Assembly: GCA_021798875.1 (NCBI GenBank)
Contig: JAJZBN010000003.1
Coordinates: forward strand, 41,884-105,883
Length of the DNA stretch: 64,000 nt
Direction: 5' to 3'
Source: a bacterium
GTDB taxonomy: Bacteria > SZUA-79 > Acidulodesulfobacterales > Acidulodesulfobacteraceae
The translations under genes were made by a program, and so were the position numbers. Below the pieces are notes generated by a model that had not been told where the DNA came from, did no database searches, and worked only from the letters and a program-made list of their open reading frames with translations. Positions 19,571-29,115 of the stretch are shown here, piece by piece; position 1 is the stretch's first letter, and every line of letters starts with the position of its first letter.

Positions 19571-22500
19571 TTATTTGTTTTTGTGCAAGTCTTTGCCGAA
19601 AAACATATATACCGTAGGAACTATGAATATAGTCAAAAAGGTGCCTATTCCGAGTCCGGCGGCTATAACCAAACCTATGTCAAACCGGCTGACTGCGCCT
19701 GCTCCCGTAGCAAGAAGAAGCGGCACTACGCCGAAAACCATAGCAAAAGTAGTCATAAGTATAGGCCTTAACCTTATAGAAGCCGCCTGCTCTATTGCAG
19801 ATCTTTTATCCATGCCTTCTTTCTGCAAATCGTTTGCAAACTTTGTAATAAGAATGCCGTGTTTACTTACAAGTCCAATAAGAGTAACAAGCCCTACCTC
19901 CGTATAAATATTAATAGTCGCAAAACCTAAACTTAAAAATATTAACGCTCCGGTTATAGACATAGGAACGCTTACTAATATAATAACAGGATCGATAAAA
20001 CTGTCGAACAAAGCGGCAAGAACAAGATAAATTATAATCAGGGAAAAGAAAAACGTTACTATCATGGCAGAACCTTGTTGAACGAACTGGCGCGATTGTC
20101 CTGCAAAATTATACGAAAAACCTTTAGGAAAAATATTCTTGGACGTTTTTTCAAGAAAACTCAACGCCTGCCCTATAGTAACTCCAGGTTTGGGTATAGC
20201 GGATATAGTAACGGAATTAAGCTGATCGAACTGATTTAACGACTCCGGCACCGTAACGGTTTTAAAACTCACAAAGCTGGACAGCGGAACCATATTTCCG
20301 TTTGAAGCCGCTACATAATAATTTTTTAACAAATTTTGGTCATACCTGTATTTTTGAATTACCTGAGGTATAACTTTATAGCTATAACCGTCCATTTCAA
20401 ACCAGTTTACGTAATTTTCGCTAAGCATGGTAGAAAGCGTATCGCCAATAGTTGCCATATTAATACCCATACTCTGCGCTTTGTTTTTATTTATAATAAT
20501 TTTTATCTGAGGTTCATCGTACTTTAGGTCTTTATCCATATACAAAAACAGTCCGCTCTGCATCGCTTTTTGCTCAAGCCGAAGCGCAACGCTTCTCATT
20601 TCAAGATAATTGTCCGTAGATGTTATAACAAACATAACGGGAAGACCCTGCGAACCTGGGAGGCTCGGAAGCGCAAACGCCGCAAGCTGCAAACCGGTTA
20701 TAGAATTTAGTTTTTCCTGTACCATAGGGGTAAGCTGCATCTGGGTTAATTTCCTCTGGCTCCACGGCTTAAGAATCATACCCGATATCAAGGTATTGTT
20801 GCCTGAAGCTCCCAATGCCATAAAATACCTGTTCATTTGCGGAAAAGAATCGTAAATATGCCCTATCTGCTTTGCGTAATGTTTTAAATTTTTGTAGGTA
20901 GAAGTAGGCGATGCGGTGCCCTGTACAAAAACGACGCCTTGATCTTCCGTGGGGGCCAACTCGCTTTTTGTTGTAATAAATAAAAAATATGCGGCGGTTA
21001 AAACAACTATTATAACTAAAGCTACCACAGGTTTGTAATCAAGAACGCCGTGAAGTATTTTTAAATATATATTTTTTATTTTATCAAAAGTTATGTCAAG
21101 AAAATGCGGAAGACCTTTTTTACCCATATCCTCTTTTAAAAATTTAGACGTCATCATAGGAGAAAGAGTTAAGGCTAAAATTCCGGAAATAAGCACCGCT
21201 CCGGCAAGAGTAAAGGCAAATTCCGTAAAAAGCGCTCCTGTTAGACCGCCCATAAAACCTATAGGGAGAAAAACCGCCACTAAAGTGATAGACATAGCGA
21301 TAATAGGCACGCCCAGCTCTTTTGCCGCAACAATAGCCGCGTCAAACGGTTTTTTACCTTCTTCTATATGACGGCTTACGTTTTCGACTACTATAATAGC
21401 ATCGTCCACGACCAACCCTATAGCAAGGACGAAAGCTAAAAGGGTCAGTAAGTTAATTGAATAGTTTAGATAATACATTATAAACAGGTCGCCTATAATC
21501 GATAAAGGTATAGCTATTACGGGAATAACCACGCTTCTTGAGGAACCGAGAAATAAAAAAATAACTATTATAACTATTATAAGGGTTTCTACAACCGTTT
21601 TAATAACCTCGTTAATAGAACTGCTTATAAAAATAGTTCTGTTAAAAGCAACCCTAAGTTTCATATGCGCAGGCAGTTGTTTTCTTAACGAAGAAATCAT
21701 ATCCGTAAGTTTTTTTACGACGGTCAGCGGATTTGCAGTAGGAGTCGTAAAAATACCCATAACTACGGCTCTTTTGCCGTTCATTATATTTCCGGCATCG
21801 TTGCTTACGGCTCCCATTTCTACCGTTCCTATATCTTTAATTCTTACTAATGTACCTCCGTCGTCGGCAACGACTAAATTCCTAAACTGTTTTACGGTCT
21901 TAAGCATAGTGTCTGCGGAAATATTAACCTGAACATAATTTCCTTTAGTGTAACCGTTAGAAGCAATATAATTATTGTTTGCAAGGGCGTTTGAAACGTC
22001 TATGGGCGTAACGTTAAATTCCGCCATTTTTTTAGGGTTAAGCCATATTCTCATACCGAACTGTTTGTTTCCGTAAATCTGAACCTGTCCAACCCCGCTT
22101 ACAGCCTGAATTTTGGGCTGAACCGCCCTGGTTAAATAATCCGTTATCTGAGAACTTGTTAACGTATTTGAAGTAAACGCCAGATACAAATATGCAAGAT
22201 TTGTCACGCTGGTTTTAGTAATAACCGGAAGTTGAGACTGTTTAGGAAGCTGGTTTAATACTGAATTGACCTGAGAAAGCACCTCGGCAAGAGCGGCGTT
22301 GGGGCTGAAGTTTAATTTCATAAAAACCTGGATAGTGCTTACGCCTTCGGTGCTCGTCGAAGTCATATAATCTATGCCTTCCGAAGAAGCTATGGCTCTC
22401 TCCAAAGGCATTGTAATAAAACCCTGAACTACCTGCGCGCTTGCTCCCGGATAAGCCGTTTGAACGGTTATAAGCGTATCTTTTACTTTCGGATACTCCC

Positions 22501-22630
22501 TTAACGTCAATTCGGAAAGAGATCTTGCTCCAAGTATAAATATAACAAGACTTATAACTATTGCAAGAACCGGACGTTGAATAAATATGTCGGTAAAACT
22601 CTTCTTTGTTTGCGGTTTTAGTTCGTTCAT
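19571..22630 (-). CDS. RND multidrug efflux pump, inner-membrane transporter (AcrB/MdtB/MexF-like)
   Basis: A 1019-residue proton-driven exporter of the hydrophobe/amphiphile efflux family. The first helix follows FIQRPVLAIVISLVIFILG, and the porter domain begins YPKVKDTLITVQTAYPGASA. The proton-relay aspartates are seen in GLVVDDAIIVVENVSRH of TM4. The second half repeats the layout with TM7-12, including ILVSVPMSITGALIF and GLVSKHGILITKFAN. Length and the two large periplasmic loops match full-length pumps. The fusion-protein gene lies 17 bases upstream in the same direction, and the outer-membrane factor gene is divergent beyond it, giving a complete tripartite system. Substrate is not predictable by eye. 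Confidence 0.96.
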   Translation of the reverse strand: MNELKPQTKKSFTDIFIQRPVLAIVISLVIFILGARSLSELTLREYPKVKDTLITVQTAYPGASAQVVQGFITMPLERAIASSEGIDYMTSTSTEGVSTIQVFMKLNFSPNAALAEVLSQVNSVLNQLPKQSQLPVITKTSVTNLAYLYLAFTSNTLTSSQITDYLTRAVQPKIQAVSGVGQVQIYGNKQFGMRIWLNPKKMAEFNVTPIDVSNALANNNYIASNGYTKGNYVQVNISADTMLKTVKQFRNLVVADDGGTLVRIKDIGTVEMGAVSNDAGNIMNGKRAVVMGIFTTPTANPLTVVKKLTDMISSLRKQLPAHMKLRVAFNRTIFISSSINEVIKTVVETLIIVIIVIFLFLGSSRSVVIPVIAIPLSIIGDLFIMYYLNYSINLLTLLAFVLAIGLVVDDAIIVVENVSRHIEEGKKPFDAAIVAAKELGVPIIAMSITLVAVFLPIGFMGGLTGALFTEFAFTLAGAVLISGILALTLSPMMTSKFLKEDMGKKGLPHFLDITFDKIKNIYLKILHGVLDYKPVVALVIIVVLTAAYFLFITTKSELAPTEDQGVVFVQGTASPTSTYKNLKHYAKQIGHIYDSFPQMNRYFMALGASGNNTLISGMILKPWSQRKLTQMQLTPMVQEKLNSITGLQLAAFALPSLPGSQGLPVMFVITSTDNYLEMRSVALRLEQKAMQSGLFLYMDKDLKYDEPQIKIIINKNKAQSMGINMATIGDTLSTMLSENYVNWFEMDGYSYKVIPQVIQKYRYDQNLLKNYYVAASNGNMVPLSSFVSFKTVTVPESLNQFDQLNSVTISAIPKPGVTIGQALSFLEKTSKNIFPKGFSYNFAGQSRQFVQQGSAMIVTFFFSLIIIYLVLAALFDSFIDPVIILVSVPMSITGALIFLSLGFATINIYTEVGLVTLIGLVSKHGILITKFANDLQKEGMDKRSAIEQAASIRLRPILMTTFAMVFGVVPLLLATGAGAVSRFDIGLVIAAGLGIGTFLTIFIVPTVYMFFGKDLHKNK

Positions 22631-22647
22631 TTAATTACCTTTTATCT

Positions 22648-23772
22648 TTATCTTTTACTATTGCTTTTAAATTTATTTTTCCTTTTATTATCTGTGCCTT
22701 CGTTTTTTATGGCTACAGGTATGCCGTTTCTCAGTTTTACCTGCCCTGCCGTAACGACTTTTTCGCCGGCTTTTAAGCCTTTAAGTATAACTACCACTCC
22801 GTTTCTTTCTTCTCCAGTCTTAACATAATCGGTTTTTACGATATTTACGCCGTTTTTCTTAACGACCACGTAAACGAAATCGCCGTATGGATTATATGTT
22901 ATCGCTGTTGCCGGAACCGTCACGACGTTATGTATCAACGGCAATAAAACTCTGCCCGTAACAAACATTCCCGGCCTTAAATACATTCCTTGATTGTCAA
23001 CTATAACCCTGGCGGTTATATTGCGGGAAACGGTATTAACGTCTATGCTTATAGTTTTTATCCTGCCGTAAAAGATTTTATTATATGAATCTAACTCAAT
23101 CTTAACTTTTTGATTTACCTTCAAACTGTGCAAATCGTTCTGCGGCATTGTAAAGTCAATATAAATCGGGTTAATAGAATAAAGCGGTATTATATTTGCG
23201 CCTGGTTGTATATACTGACCTAGATTTACCGAACTTGAATTTCTAATCCCTACTATTCCGGAAAACGGCGCCCTTATCGTCATATCGGATATAGTCACTT
23301 CCGCCTGAGCTATTTGCGCTTCGTTTTGCTTTAATGTAGAGAGCATAGATATGTACGACGCTTTAGAAACGGCATTTTGAGCATAGGCTTTTTTGTACTG
23401 CTCATAGTTAAATTTATCGGCTATAAACTGCGATTTGTATTGTTTTAACTGTGCAATCTGAAGAGAATCGTCGAGAGTAACCAAAACCTGATTTTTATGA
23501 ACAAACTCTCCCGATTTAAAATATATGCCGTTAACCTGTCCTGCAACCTGCGTCGTTACGTTAACCGAGTTTATAGCTGATACGTTTCCTATAGTATGTA
23601 TATAGGGCTGCCAGTTTCCTATTTTAGAAACGGCTACCGACACCGAAACGGGAGGAAATTTCCTATTTTTCATAAACTGTCCCATTTCATAACCCTTATA
23701 AGCTTTGTATCCGAATATTCCTCCGAAAATAACTATCAAAACAAGCAAAACTATTATAAAACGTTTAATCAT
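22648..23772 (-). CDS. RND efflux periplasmic adaptor (membrane fusion protein)
   Basis: A 374-residue adaptor that links the RND pump to the outer-membrane channel. One N-terminal membrane anchor (residues about 4-24) is followed by the lipoyl half-motifs (VAGQVNGIYFKSGEFVHKNQ and APFSGIVGIRNSSSVNLGQ) flanking a helical hairpin. Beta-barrel and membrane-proximal domains come next (GMFVTGRVLLPL; VVTAGQVKLRNG). The Cys-free anchor indicates a transmembrane rather than lipid anchor. It is the first gene of a two-gene unit with the pump. Its start is 153 bases from the divergently transcribed outer-membrane factor gene, so the two units share an intergenic control region. Confidence 0.94.
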   Translation of the reverse strand: MIKRFIIVLLVLIVIFGGIFGYKAYKGYEMGQFMKNRKFPPVSVSVAVSKIGNWQPYIHTIGNVSAINSVNVTTQVAGQVNGIYFKSGEFVHKNQVLVTLDDSLQIAQLKQYKSQFIADKFNYEQYKKAYAQNAVSKASYISMLSTLKQNEAQIAQAEVTISDMTIRAPFSGIVGIRNSSSVNLGQYIQPGANIIPLYSINPIYIDFTMPQNDLHSLKVNQKVKIELDSYNKIFYGRIKTISIDVNTVSRNITARVIVDNQGMYLRPGMFVTGRVLLPLIHNVVTVPATAITYNPYGDFVYVVVKKNGVNIVKTDYVKTGEERNGVVVILKGLKAGEKVVTAGQVKLRNGIPVAIKNEGTDNKRKNKFKSNSKR

Positions 23773-23821
23773 ATCGATACCTTTAAATTTAAAATAAATT
23801 ATTAAATTATAAATTTTTTAA

Positions 23822-23851
23822 TTGACAATATGACTTTATAGTCAGTATAAT
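23822..23851 (+). promoter_or_regulatory. Consensus promoter of the outer-membrane factor gene with an embedded palindrome
   Basis: TTGACA at 23822-23827 and TATAAT at 23846-23851 are both perfect consensus hexamers separated by 18 bases. The spacer carries TGACTTTATAGTCA (23831-23844), an inverted repeat with 5-base arms. A repressor bound there would block RNA polymerase. This is the usual layout for TetR/MarR-type control of efflux genes, but no such regulator gene is nearby. Confidence 0.7.
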
Positions 23852-23925
23852 TAGAATATAATAAATTTAAAATTCAGTCAATAAAAAAACAACATAAAAA
23901 AAGATACAAAATAAAACGAAAAATT

Positions 23926-25380
23926 ATGAAAATTAAAAAAGTTTTGCTCTTATTTTTTTTTACGGCTTTAGGGTCTATGTTTTTTCTAAGCGGATGCAGT
24001 TTATTTACGCATCCAAAAAAAATTACGGTTAAAATCCCTAAGAGATTTAAATATGCATTAAATAACGAAAATTTTAAAATAAAAAATGACTGGTGGAAAA
24101 ATTTTGGAAGCAATAAACTTGACGATTTAGTATCAAAGGCATTAAAAAACAATTTAAATTATCTAATAGCTATAAAAAATATACAGGTAGCAAAAACATA
24201 TGTTTCGCAGAACGAATCCAAATTATTTCCCACCGTTAATTTTAGCTATGAAGCGACAAGAAACAAAATGCCAGGCTATGAAACTTCCATATTCTCGGGA
24301 GGATCTTCTTCCGGTTCTCCCTCGACTATTATTTATAATCTAAACCAGGCAGGTTTGAACGCTTCTTATGAATTAGACGTATGGAACCAGATAAATAATG
24401 CCGTTAAACAGGCAAAAGCTAACGTCTCGGTATCAAAAGAAGATGCCGATGTGGTTAAACTTACGCTTATAAGCAATGTTGCGCAGGCTTATTTCCAAAT
24501 TAAGGCTTTGAAAGAATCAGTAATTAATTTAAAAAAACAGTACAAAGCGGAAAAAGAAATTTTAAAACTTTATGAAGTACAGTATAAAGACGGTCTAATA
24601 AATGCAGGACCAATAGTAAACACAAAAACAAACCTTGAAATTTTAAAAACCGATCTTAACGATTCTATAAAGCAAAAAGATATTACGCAAAACACGCTTG
24701 CATATTATCTGGGAAAATTTCCGGAAAGATTCAAGCTAACCGTTAAATCTAACATAAAAAACATTTTAAACTTTAATAATAATCATTATTATAAGTTAAT
24801 ACCGCCGAATATTCCATCTGAAATTTTAACACAAAGACCTGATGTTAAAGAAGCAGAGTATAATGTTCTTGCATATGCTTACGCTAAAAAAGAAAGTCTT
24901 GCTAATTTTTTTCCCGTATTTAACCTTACCGGAAGTTACGGATATGCAAGTCCCAGCTTAGATAATTTTATCACCGACGCTAACAGCGTTTGGAATTTCG
25001 GGTTGGATATTCTTGCACCCATATTTAATTATAAAACAAATATAAGCATTTATAAAAGGTCTAAACTACAGTATCAGCAGGCTGTATTGAATTACAGAAA
25101 TACGGTAATAAACGCTTTCAGCGAAACCGACAGCGCACTTGCAGATTTCCAAAAAGATACTCAAACTCTAAAAAGTTACGAAAAAAATTACCGTTATGCG
25201 CTAAAACTTTTCAATATTTATAAAGCACAGTATAAAACCGGAATTTCTTCTAAAATAACTTATCTTACCTACAGAGAAAACTTGCTTAATGCGGAATACA
25301 ATCTCATAAATCAAAATTTATCGGTTAAAGAAGATGTGATTAGCGTTTACAATGCTCTCGGCATGGGATTAAAAGATTAA
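23926..25380 (+). CDS. Outer-membrane factor lipoprotein, TolC/NodT family
   Basis: The outer-membrane channel of the RND system, 484 residues. The signal peptide ends in a lipobox LSGC (Cys at about 25), as in NodT/OprM-type lipoproteins. The family's duplicated coiled-coil and strand pattern is visible: DWWKNFGSNKLDDLVSKALKNN, then SYELDVWNQINNAVKQAKANV in the first half, and IPSEILTQRPDVKEAEYNVL with LDILAPIFNYKTNISIYKRS in the second. It diverges from the adaptor and pump genes. Its stop codon overlaps the stop codon of phoU on the other strand, so there is no room for a terminator between these two convergent genes. The Shine-Dalgarno is weak. Confidence 0.93.
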   Translation: MKIKKVLLLFFFTALGSMFFLSGCSLFTHPKKITVKIPKRFKYALNNENFKIKNDWWKNFGSNKLDDLVSKALKNNLNYLIAIKNIQVAKTYVSQNESKLFPTVNFSYEATRNKMPGYETSIFSGGSSSGSPSTIIYNLNQAGLNASYELDVWNQINNAVKQAKANVSVSKEDADVVKLTLISNVAQAYFQIKALKESVINLKKQYKAEKEILKLYEVQYKDGLINAGPIVNTKTNLEILKTDLNDSIKQKDITQNTLAYYLGKFPERFKLTVKSNIKNILNFNNNHYYKLIPPNIPSEILTQRPDVKEAEYNVLAYAYAKKESLANFFPVFNLTGSYGYASPSLDNFITDANSVWNFGLDILAPIFNYKTNISIYKRSKLQYQQAVLNYRNTVINAFSETDSALADFQKDTQTLKSYEKNYRYALKLFNIYKAQYKTGISSKITYLTYRENLLNAEYNLINQNLSVKEDVISVYNALGMGLKD

Positions 25381-26057
25381 TACTCCGGCAAATTCCTTAA
25401 ATCTTTGCCAATGTCCATATAAAGCAAAAGCTCCATAATTTTTTGGGCGTGATCGGCAAACCTTTCGTACTTGCGGGCAATAAAGATATAGGTTATATTA
25501 TTTTCTAAGGTATTTAAATTTTTTATCGAATTATTTATTATATCCACAACAATTTTATGAGACAATAAGTCTATAACGTTTTCATCTTTTATAATGACGT
25601 CTTTAAGCCCTAAATTTTCTTTAACGCCGTCGGAAAACATTTTAATGGCCATTTTAAGCATCTCGTCGTCTCTTGCCGCAACGTCTTCAAAATATGAATA
25701 AACGCATTTAAATTGTTCAGAAAAAGACGGCCCGTCGGTAAGTTTTAGCCCTATCTGGCATATCGAAGCACATAAATCTCCCATTCTTTCAAGGTCGGTT
25801 ATTATTTTCATAGTAGTCGTTATAAACATTAAGTCTGCCGCTTCTGGCTGATAAAGAGCAAGAAGTTTTATACAACTCTCGTTAATGCCTACCTCAAGCG
25901 AATTAACTTTCAAATCATTTTTAATCGTCTGCTCCGCAAGATTTTTATCCCTTTCAAATAAAAATTTGGTTGCGCTGCTTAGCTGACTTGCAACTATTTC
26001 ACCCATCTCGACGACACTGCGTTTTAATTTCATTAATTCGTTATCTAAAATATTCAC
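25377..26057 (-). CDS. phoU: Phosphate transport system regulatory protein PhoU
   Basis: PhoU links the Pst transporter with the PhoR sensor and dampens phosphate uptake. The protein is all alpha-helical with two PhoU repeats of about 100 residues. Metal-binding motif residues of the type E..L.RMGD (ITDLERMGDLCASI) in the first repeat and ARKYERFADHAQKI in the second are present. A GTG start at 26057 is preceded by GAGAGG. It closes the operon pstS-pstC-pstA-pstB-phoU. No phoB or phoR gene lies in the window. Confidence 0.96.
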   Translation of the reverse strand: MNILDNELMKLKRSVVEMGEIVASQLSSATKFLFERDKNLAEQTIKNDLKVNSLEVGINESCIKLLALYQPEAADLMFITTTMKIITDLERMGDLCASICQIGLKLTDGPSFSEQFKCVYSYFEDVAARDDEMLKMAIKMFSDGVKENLGLKDVIIKDENVIDLLSHKIVVDIINNSIKNLNTLENNITYIFIARKYERFADHAQKIMELLLYMDIGKDLRNLPEY

Positions 26058-26112
26058 CGTAACCTCTCTGTCTCTAATATTATATGTATTTTATATTTAT
26101 TCAATATTTTAT

Positions 26113-26919
26113 TTAATATCTGCTTGTTATAAAGTTTTCCGTTCTTTTGTCTTTAGGCCTTGTAAAAAAATTACCCGATTCGTCAAATTCAATCAGTTCC
26201 CCGTCTAAAAAAAACCCGCTGTAATCGGAAATTCTGCCGGACTGCTGAACGTTATGACTTACGACTATAATAGTATAATATTTTTTAAATGAATTAATCA
26301 AATCAAGTATGATGCTGGTTGAAACCGGATCAAGATATGCAGTCGGTTCATCCATTAATAATATAGAAGGATTTGTAGCTATAGCCCTTGCAATACATAA
26401 TCTCTGCTGCTGTCCTCCCGAAAGAGACAAAGCTGACTTATTTAGTTTATCTTTGACTTCATCGTAAAGACCGGCATATTTAAGACATTTTTCTACTCTT
26501 TCTACAATAAAATCCTTATTTTTTATGCCGTGAATTTTTAGCCCAAAAGCAACGTTTTCAAATATAGATTTGGGAAACGGATTAGGATTCTGAAATACCA
26601 TGCCTATATTCCGTCTTAATTCTACCACGTCAACCGACTTATCGTATATATTTTTTCCGTCTATCAAAACTTCGCCGGTCAGCTTTGCGCCCTCGGTATA
26701 ATCATTCATCCTGTTCAAGGTTCTTAAAAAAGTAGATTTGCCGCATCCCGAAGGTCCTAAAAGCGTACATACCGAATTTTTTTTAAAATAAAGATTTATC
26801 GACTTTAGCAGATGATAATTCCCGTAATAAAAATTTAAATTTTTTACGTTTACTATTATATTATCGATATTGCCGTCGTCCGATTTTACAGGTTTTAAGT
26901 CGTTGTTCTCATTTGGCAT
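26113..26919 (-). CDS. pstB: Phosphate ABC transporter ATP-binding protein
   Basis: The ATPase of the high-affinity phosphate importer, 268 residues. Walker A is GPSGCGKST (55-63). The Q-loop follows in IGMVFQNPNPFPKSIFENV, the NPFP being typical of PstB. The signature is LSGGQQQRLCIARA, Walker B LLMDEPTAYLDP, and the switch histidine is in IIVVSHNVQQ. The ALDP normally following Walker B is YLDP here. It sits between pstA and phoU in the usual order. Confidence 0.98.
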   Translation of the reverse strand: MPNENNDLKPVKSDDGNIDNIIVNVKNLNFYYGNYHLLKSINLYFKKNSVCTLLGPSGCGKSTFLRTLNRMNDYTEGAKLTGEVLIDGKNIYDKSVDVVELRRNIGMVFQNPNPFPKSIFENVAFGLKIHGIKNKDFIVERVEKCLKYAGLYDEVKDKLNKSALSLSGGQQQRLCIARAIATNPSILLMDEPTAYLDPVSTSIILDLINSFKKYYTIIVVSHNVQQSGRISDYSGFFLDGELIEFDESGNFFTRPKDKRTENFITSRY

Positions 26920-26946
26920 AAAATTACGATTCCTTTTTTGTTTTTT

Positions 26947-27858
26947 TTATAGAATAAATTTTTTAACTAAATAGTTTATCAGTCTTAATCCAAGGTCTAA
27001 TAAAAATATAAACAGCAATAAAACAACCGAAGCCGCTTCTGCTTTGTAATGCAATATCCTGGAAGGTTCGTGAATATATATAAAAATGAGCATAGCCATA
27101 TCTCCCACCGCCCCTCCGGGACCTGTAACCCCTGTAGGCAAACCGGTATTATAGTAATTAGTAAATAAAAGGGGTGCAGTCTGTCCGATAATATTCATTA
27201 CTCCTAACAGTATCCCGATAAATATGCCGCCAAGCGCCGCTTTAAGTATGACCGATTTTGCGGCCTGAAATTTAGTAGCTCCCAGCGCAAGCGCACCCTC
27301 TATATAGCTGGCAGGAATCTGATTAACAGCCTGCTCCGTAAGCAATGCTACTATAGGTGTCATTATAAATCCTAGAGTCAAACCTCCTGCAAGGGCAGAA
27401 AATCCGAAATGGAAACCAAATCCTGCATTAGTGGAAAATATATAAAATCCCACGATACCCCATACTATAGACGGTATTCCTATCATAAGCTCGTTTAAAA
27501 GCCTTAAAAAATAGTTCGTTCTTTTTTTACCGAAAAGCGATAAATATAAACCCGTCCCGATGCCCAGAGGAATTGCTAAGACCGATGCTATAACTACAAG
27601 ATATACGTCGCCTATAATAGCGTTTAATATACCGCCCTCTGCGCCTATAGGAAAACCAGTCGGCAGCGTAGAAATAAAATTAAAATTAAGATATTTATAA
27701 CCTATAGCAAAAGCTTTATAAATAATATGGAAAACCGGAAAAGCTCCAATTAGAAAAGCTGCTATCGCAAACAGGAATGCAAGGTTATTATATATTTTTT
27801 TTCTTTTGAGATAACCTTTATCTATAGGAAAAACTGGTTCGAATTGTTGATGTTCCAT
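26947..27858 (-). CDS. pstA: Phosphate ABC transporter permease PstA
   Basis: An inner-membrane permease of 303 residues with six predicted helices, partner of PstC. The loop GEGGI in its local form IGAEGGILNAIIGDVYLV and the EAA loop EGALALGATKFQAAKSVILKAALGG are characteristic of PstA. The large periplasmic segment (LLFTNYYNTGLPTG) follows GQTAP, another PstA hallmark. It follows pstC after about 100 non-coding bases and precedes pstB by 27. Confidence 0.96.
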   Translation of the reverse strand: MEHQQFEPVFPIDKGYLKRKKIYNNLAFLFAIAAFLIGAFPVFHIIYKAFAIGYKYLNFNFISTLPTGFPIGAEGGILNAIIGDVYLVVIASVLAIPLGIGTGLYLSLFGKKRTNYFLRLLNELMIGIPSIVWGIVGFYIFSTNAGFGFHFGFSALAGGLTLGFIMTPIVALLTEQAVNQIPASYIEGALALGATKFQAAKSVILKAALGGIFIGILLGVMNIIGQTAPLLFTNYYNTGLPTGVTGPGGAVGDMAMLIFIYIHEPSRILHYKAEAASVVLLLFIFLLDLGLRLINYLVKKFIL

Positions 27859-27959
27859 AATAATATACTATATATATTTATTATATTTAAGCATATATAA
27901 ATTAGTTATGATTATTGCCGTTATTATTTATTATTTTTATTTTAATTGTCTATATTTTA

Positions 27960-28904
27960 TTAACCGCCGCCAAACTGTGACCTGCTGAATCTTCCGCCTA
28001 TGACCCTGTTTAAAATATTTCTTCCGACGATATTAACCATAAGGCTTATTAGTAAAAGAATAAGCGCCAGTTCAACTTCCGCAGAAGCATATATTGGGCT
28101 TATAACTGCAAAAGTAAAAGTATTGGCAAGCATTGAAGATATAGTATATCCGACGCTGAATAAAGATTTTGGTACTATCGCCTGATTACCTATTAAAAGC
28201 ACGGTAGCTATAGTTTCGCCTATAGCTCTTCCAAATCCTAAAATTATTCCTCCGTATATTCCGTTAAGAGCATATGGCATAGAAACGTCTTTTATAACGT
28301 CCAATTTTGTAGCGCCCATTGCCAGCGCTCCGTCTTTAGCCAGCTTGGGTACGGAAGATAGCGAGTCCTTAGTAATAGAAGCTATTATCGGCAATATCAT
28401 AAAAGCCACGATTATACTGGCCGCAAGAATACCGTAGCCTATATTTTCTTCAACTTTTAAAAAAGGTACTCCCGAAAAATGTCTGCTAAAAAAGGGTTCG
28501 ACGGATTCCCTTATCCAGGGTACTACGGTCAATACGCCCCAAACGCCGAAAACTACGCTTGGTATGCCCGCAAGCATTTCGATAATAATAGTAAAAATAC
28601 CTCTTAAAAAAAATGGACAATATTCCTGTAAAAAAATGCCGGTACCTAAACTTAAAGGAATAGCAAAAATTAGAGCGAGAAACGTAACAAAAAAAGTGCC
28701 GGCAAGAAAAGTTAAAGCGCCGAATATTTCCGCCGGAGGATTCCATTCTTTTTTCCATAAAAAAGATATGCCGTACCTGCTTATTGAGGGGTAACTATAG
28801 TATAATATAACTATAACGGCTATTAAAAAAATTACTACTACGGCTAAAACAAACACCGATAGAATAAATTTAAAAAAATCGTCTTTATATTTTAAATTGA
28901 ACAT
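27960..28904 (-). CDS. pstC: Phosphate ABC transporter permease PstC
   Basis: The second phosphate permease, 314 residues, six helices. Recognisable are the WNPPAEIFGALTFLAGTFF segment before the transport core, EMLAGIPSVVFGVWG, and the EAA loop DGALAMGATKLDVIKDVSMPYA. GRAIGETIATVLLIGNQ, with the Arg and Glu thought to line the phosphate path, is present. A stem-loop at 29050-29094 separates it from pstS, which may lower pstC relative to pstS expression. Confidence 0.96.
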   Translation of the reverse strand: MFNLKYKDDFFKFILSVFVLAVVVIFLIAVIVILYYSYPSISRYGISFLWKKEWNPPAEIFGALTFLAGTFFVTFLALIFAIPLSLGTGIFLQEYCPFFLRGIFTIIIEMLAGIPSVVFGVWGVLTVVPWIRESVEPFFSRHFSGVPFLKVEENIGYGILAASIIVAFMILPIIASITKDSLSSVPKLAKDGALAMGATKLDVIKDVSMPYALNGIYGGIILGFGRAIGETIATVLLIGNQAIVPKSLFSVGYTISSMLANTFTFAVISPIYASAEVELALILLLISLMVNIVGRNILNRVIGGRFSRSQFGGG

Positions 28905-29049
28905 TAAAGTATTATGCCTGTTTTATAGCGTATATTTTTTATTCAGGTTAGGCGTAAATTAATTTTTTTTAATTATAGCATATTATTTTTAATTTTTCTA
29001 AAAAAAATAACTCGGGTAATAATTATATAATATAAATTATAATAAACTA

Positions 29050-29094
29050 AACGGCGCGATAAGGGATTTTTATTAATCTGCAAATCGCGCCGTT
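29050..29094 (-). terminator. GC-rich stem-loop after pstS
   Basis: AACGGCGCGAT at 29050-29060 pairs perfectly with ATCGCGCCGTT at 29084-29094, an 11-base stem with a 23-base loop. It starts 22 bases after the pstS stop codon. The downstream transcript is only moderately U-rich (UAGUUUAUUAUAA), so it is likely a partial terminator or an RNA-stabilising end for pstS rather than a full stop before pstC. Confidence 0.65.
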
Positions 29095-29115
29095 AACATA
29101 AATCAGTTAATAATT

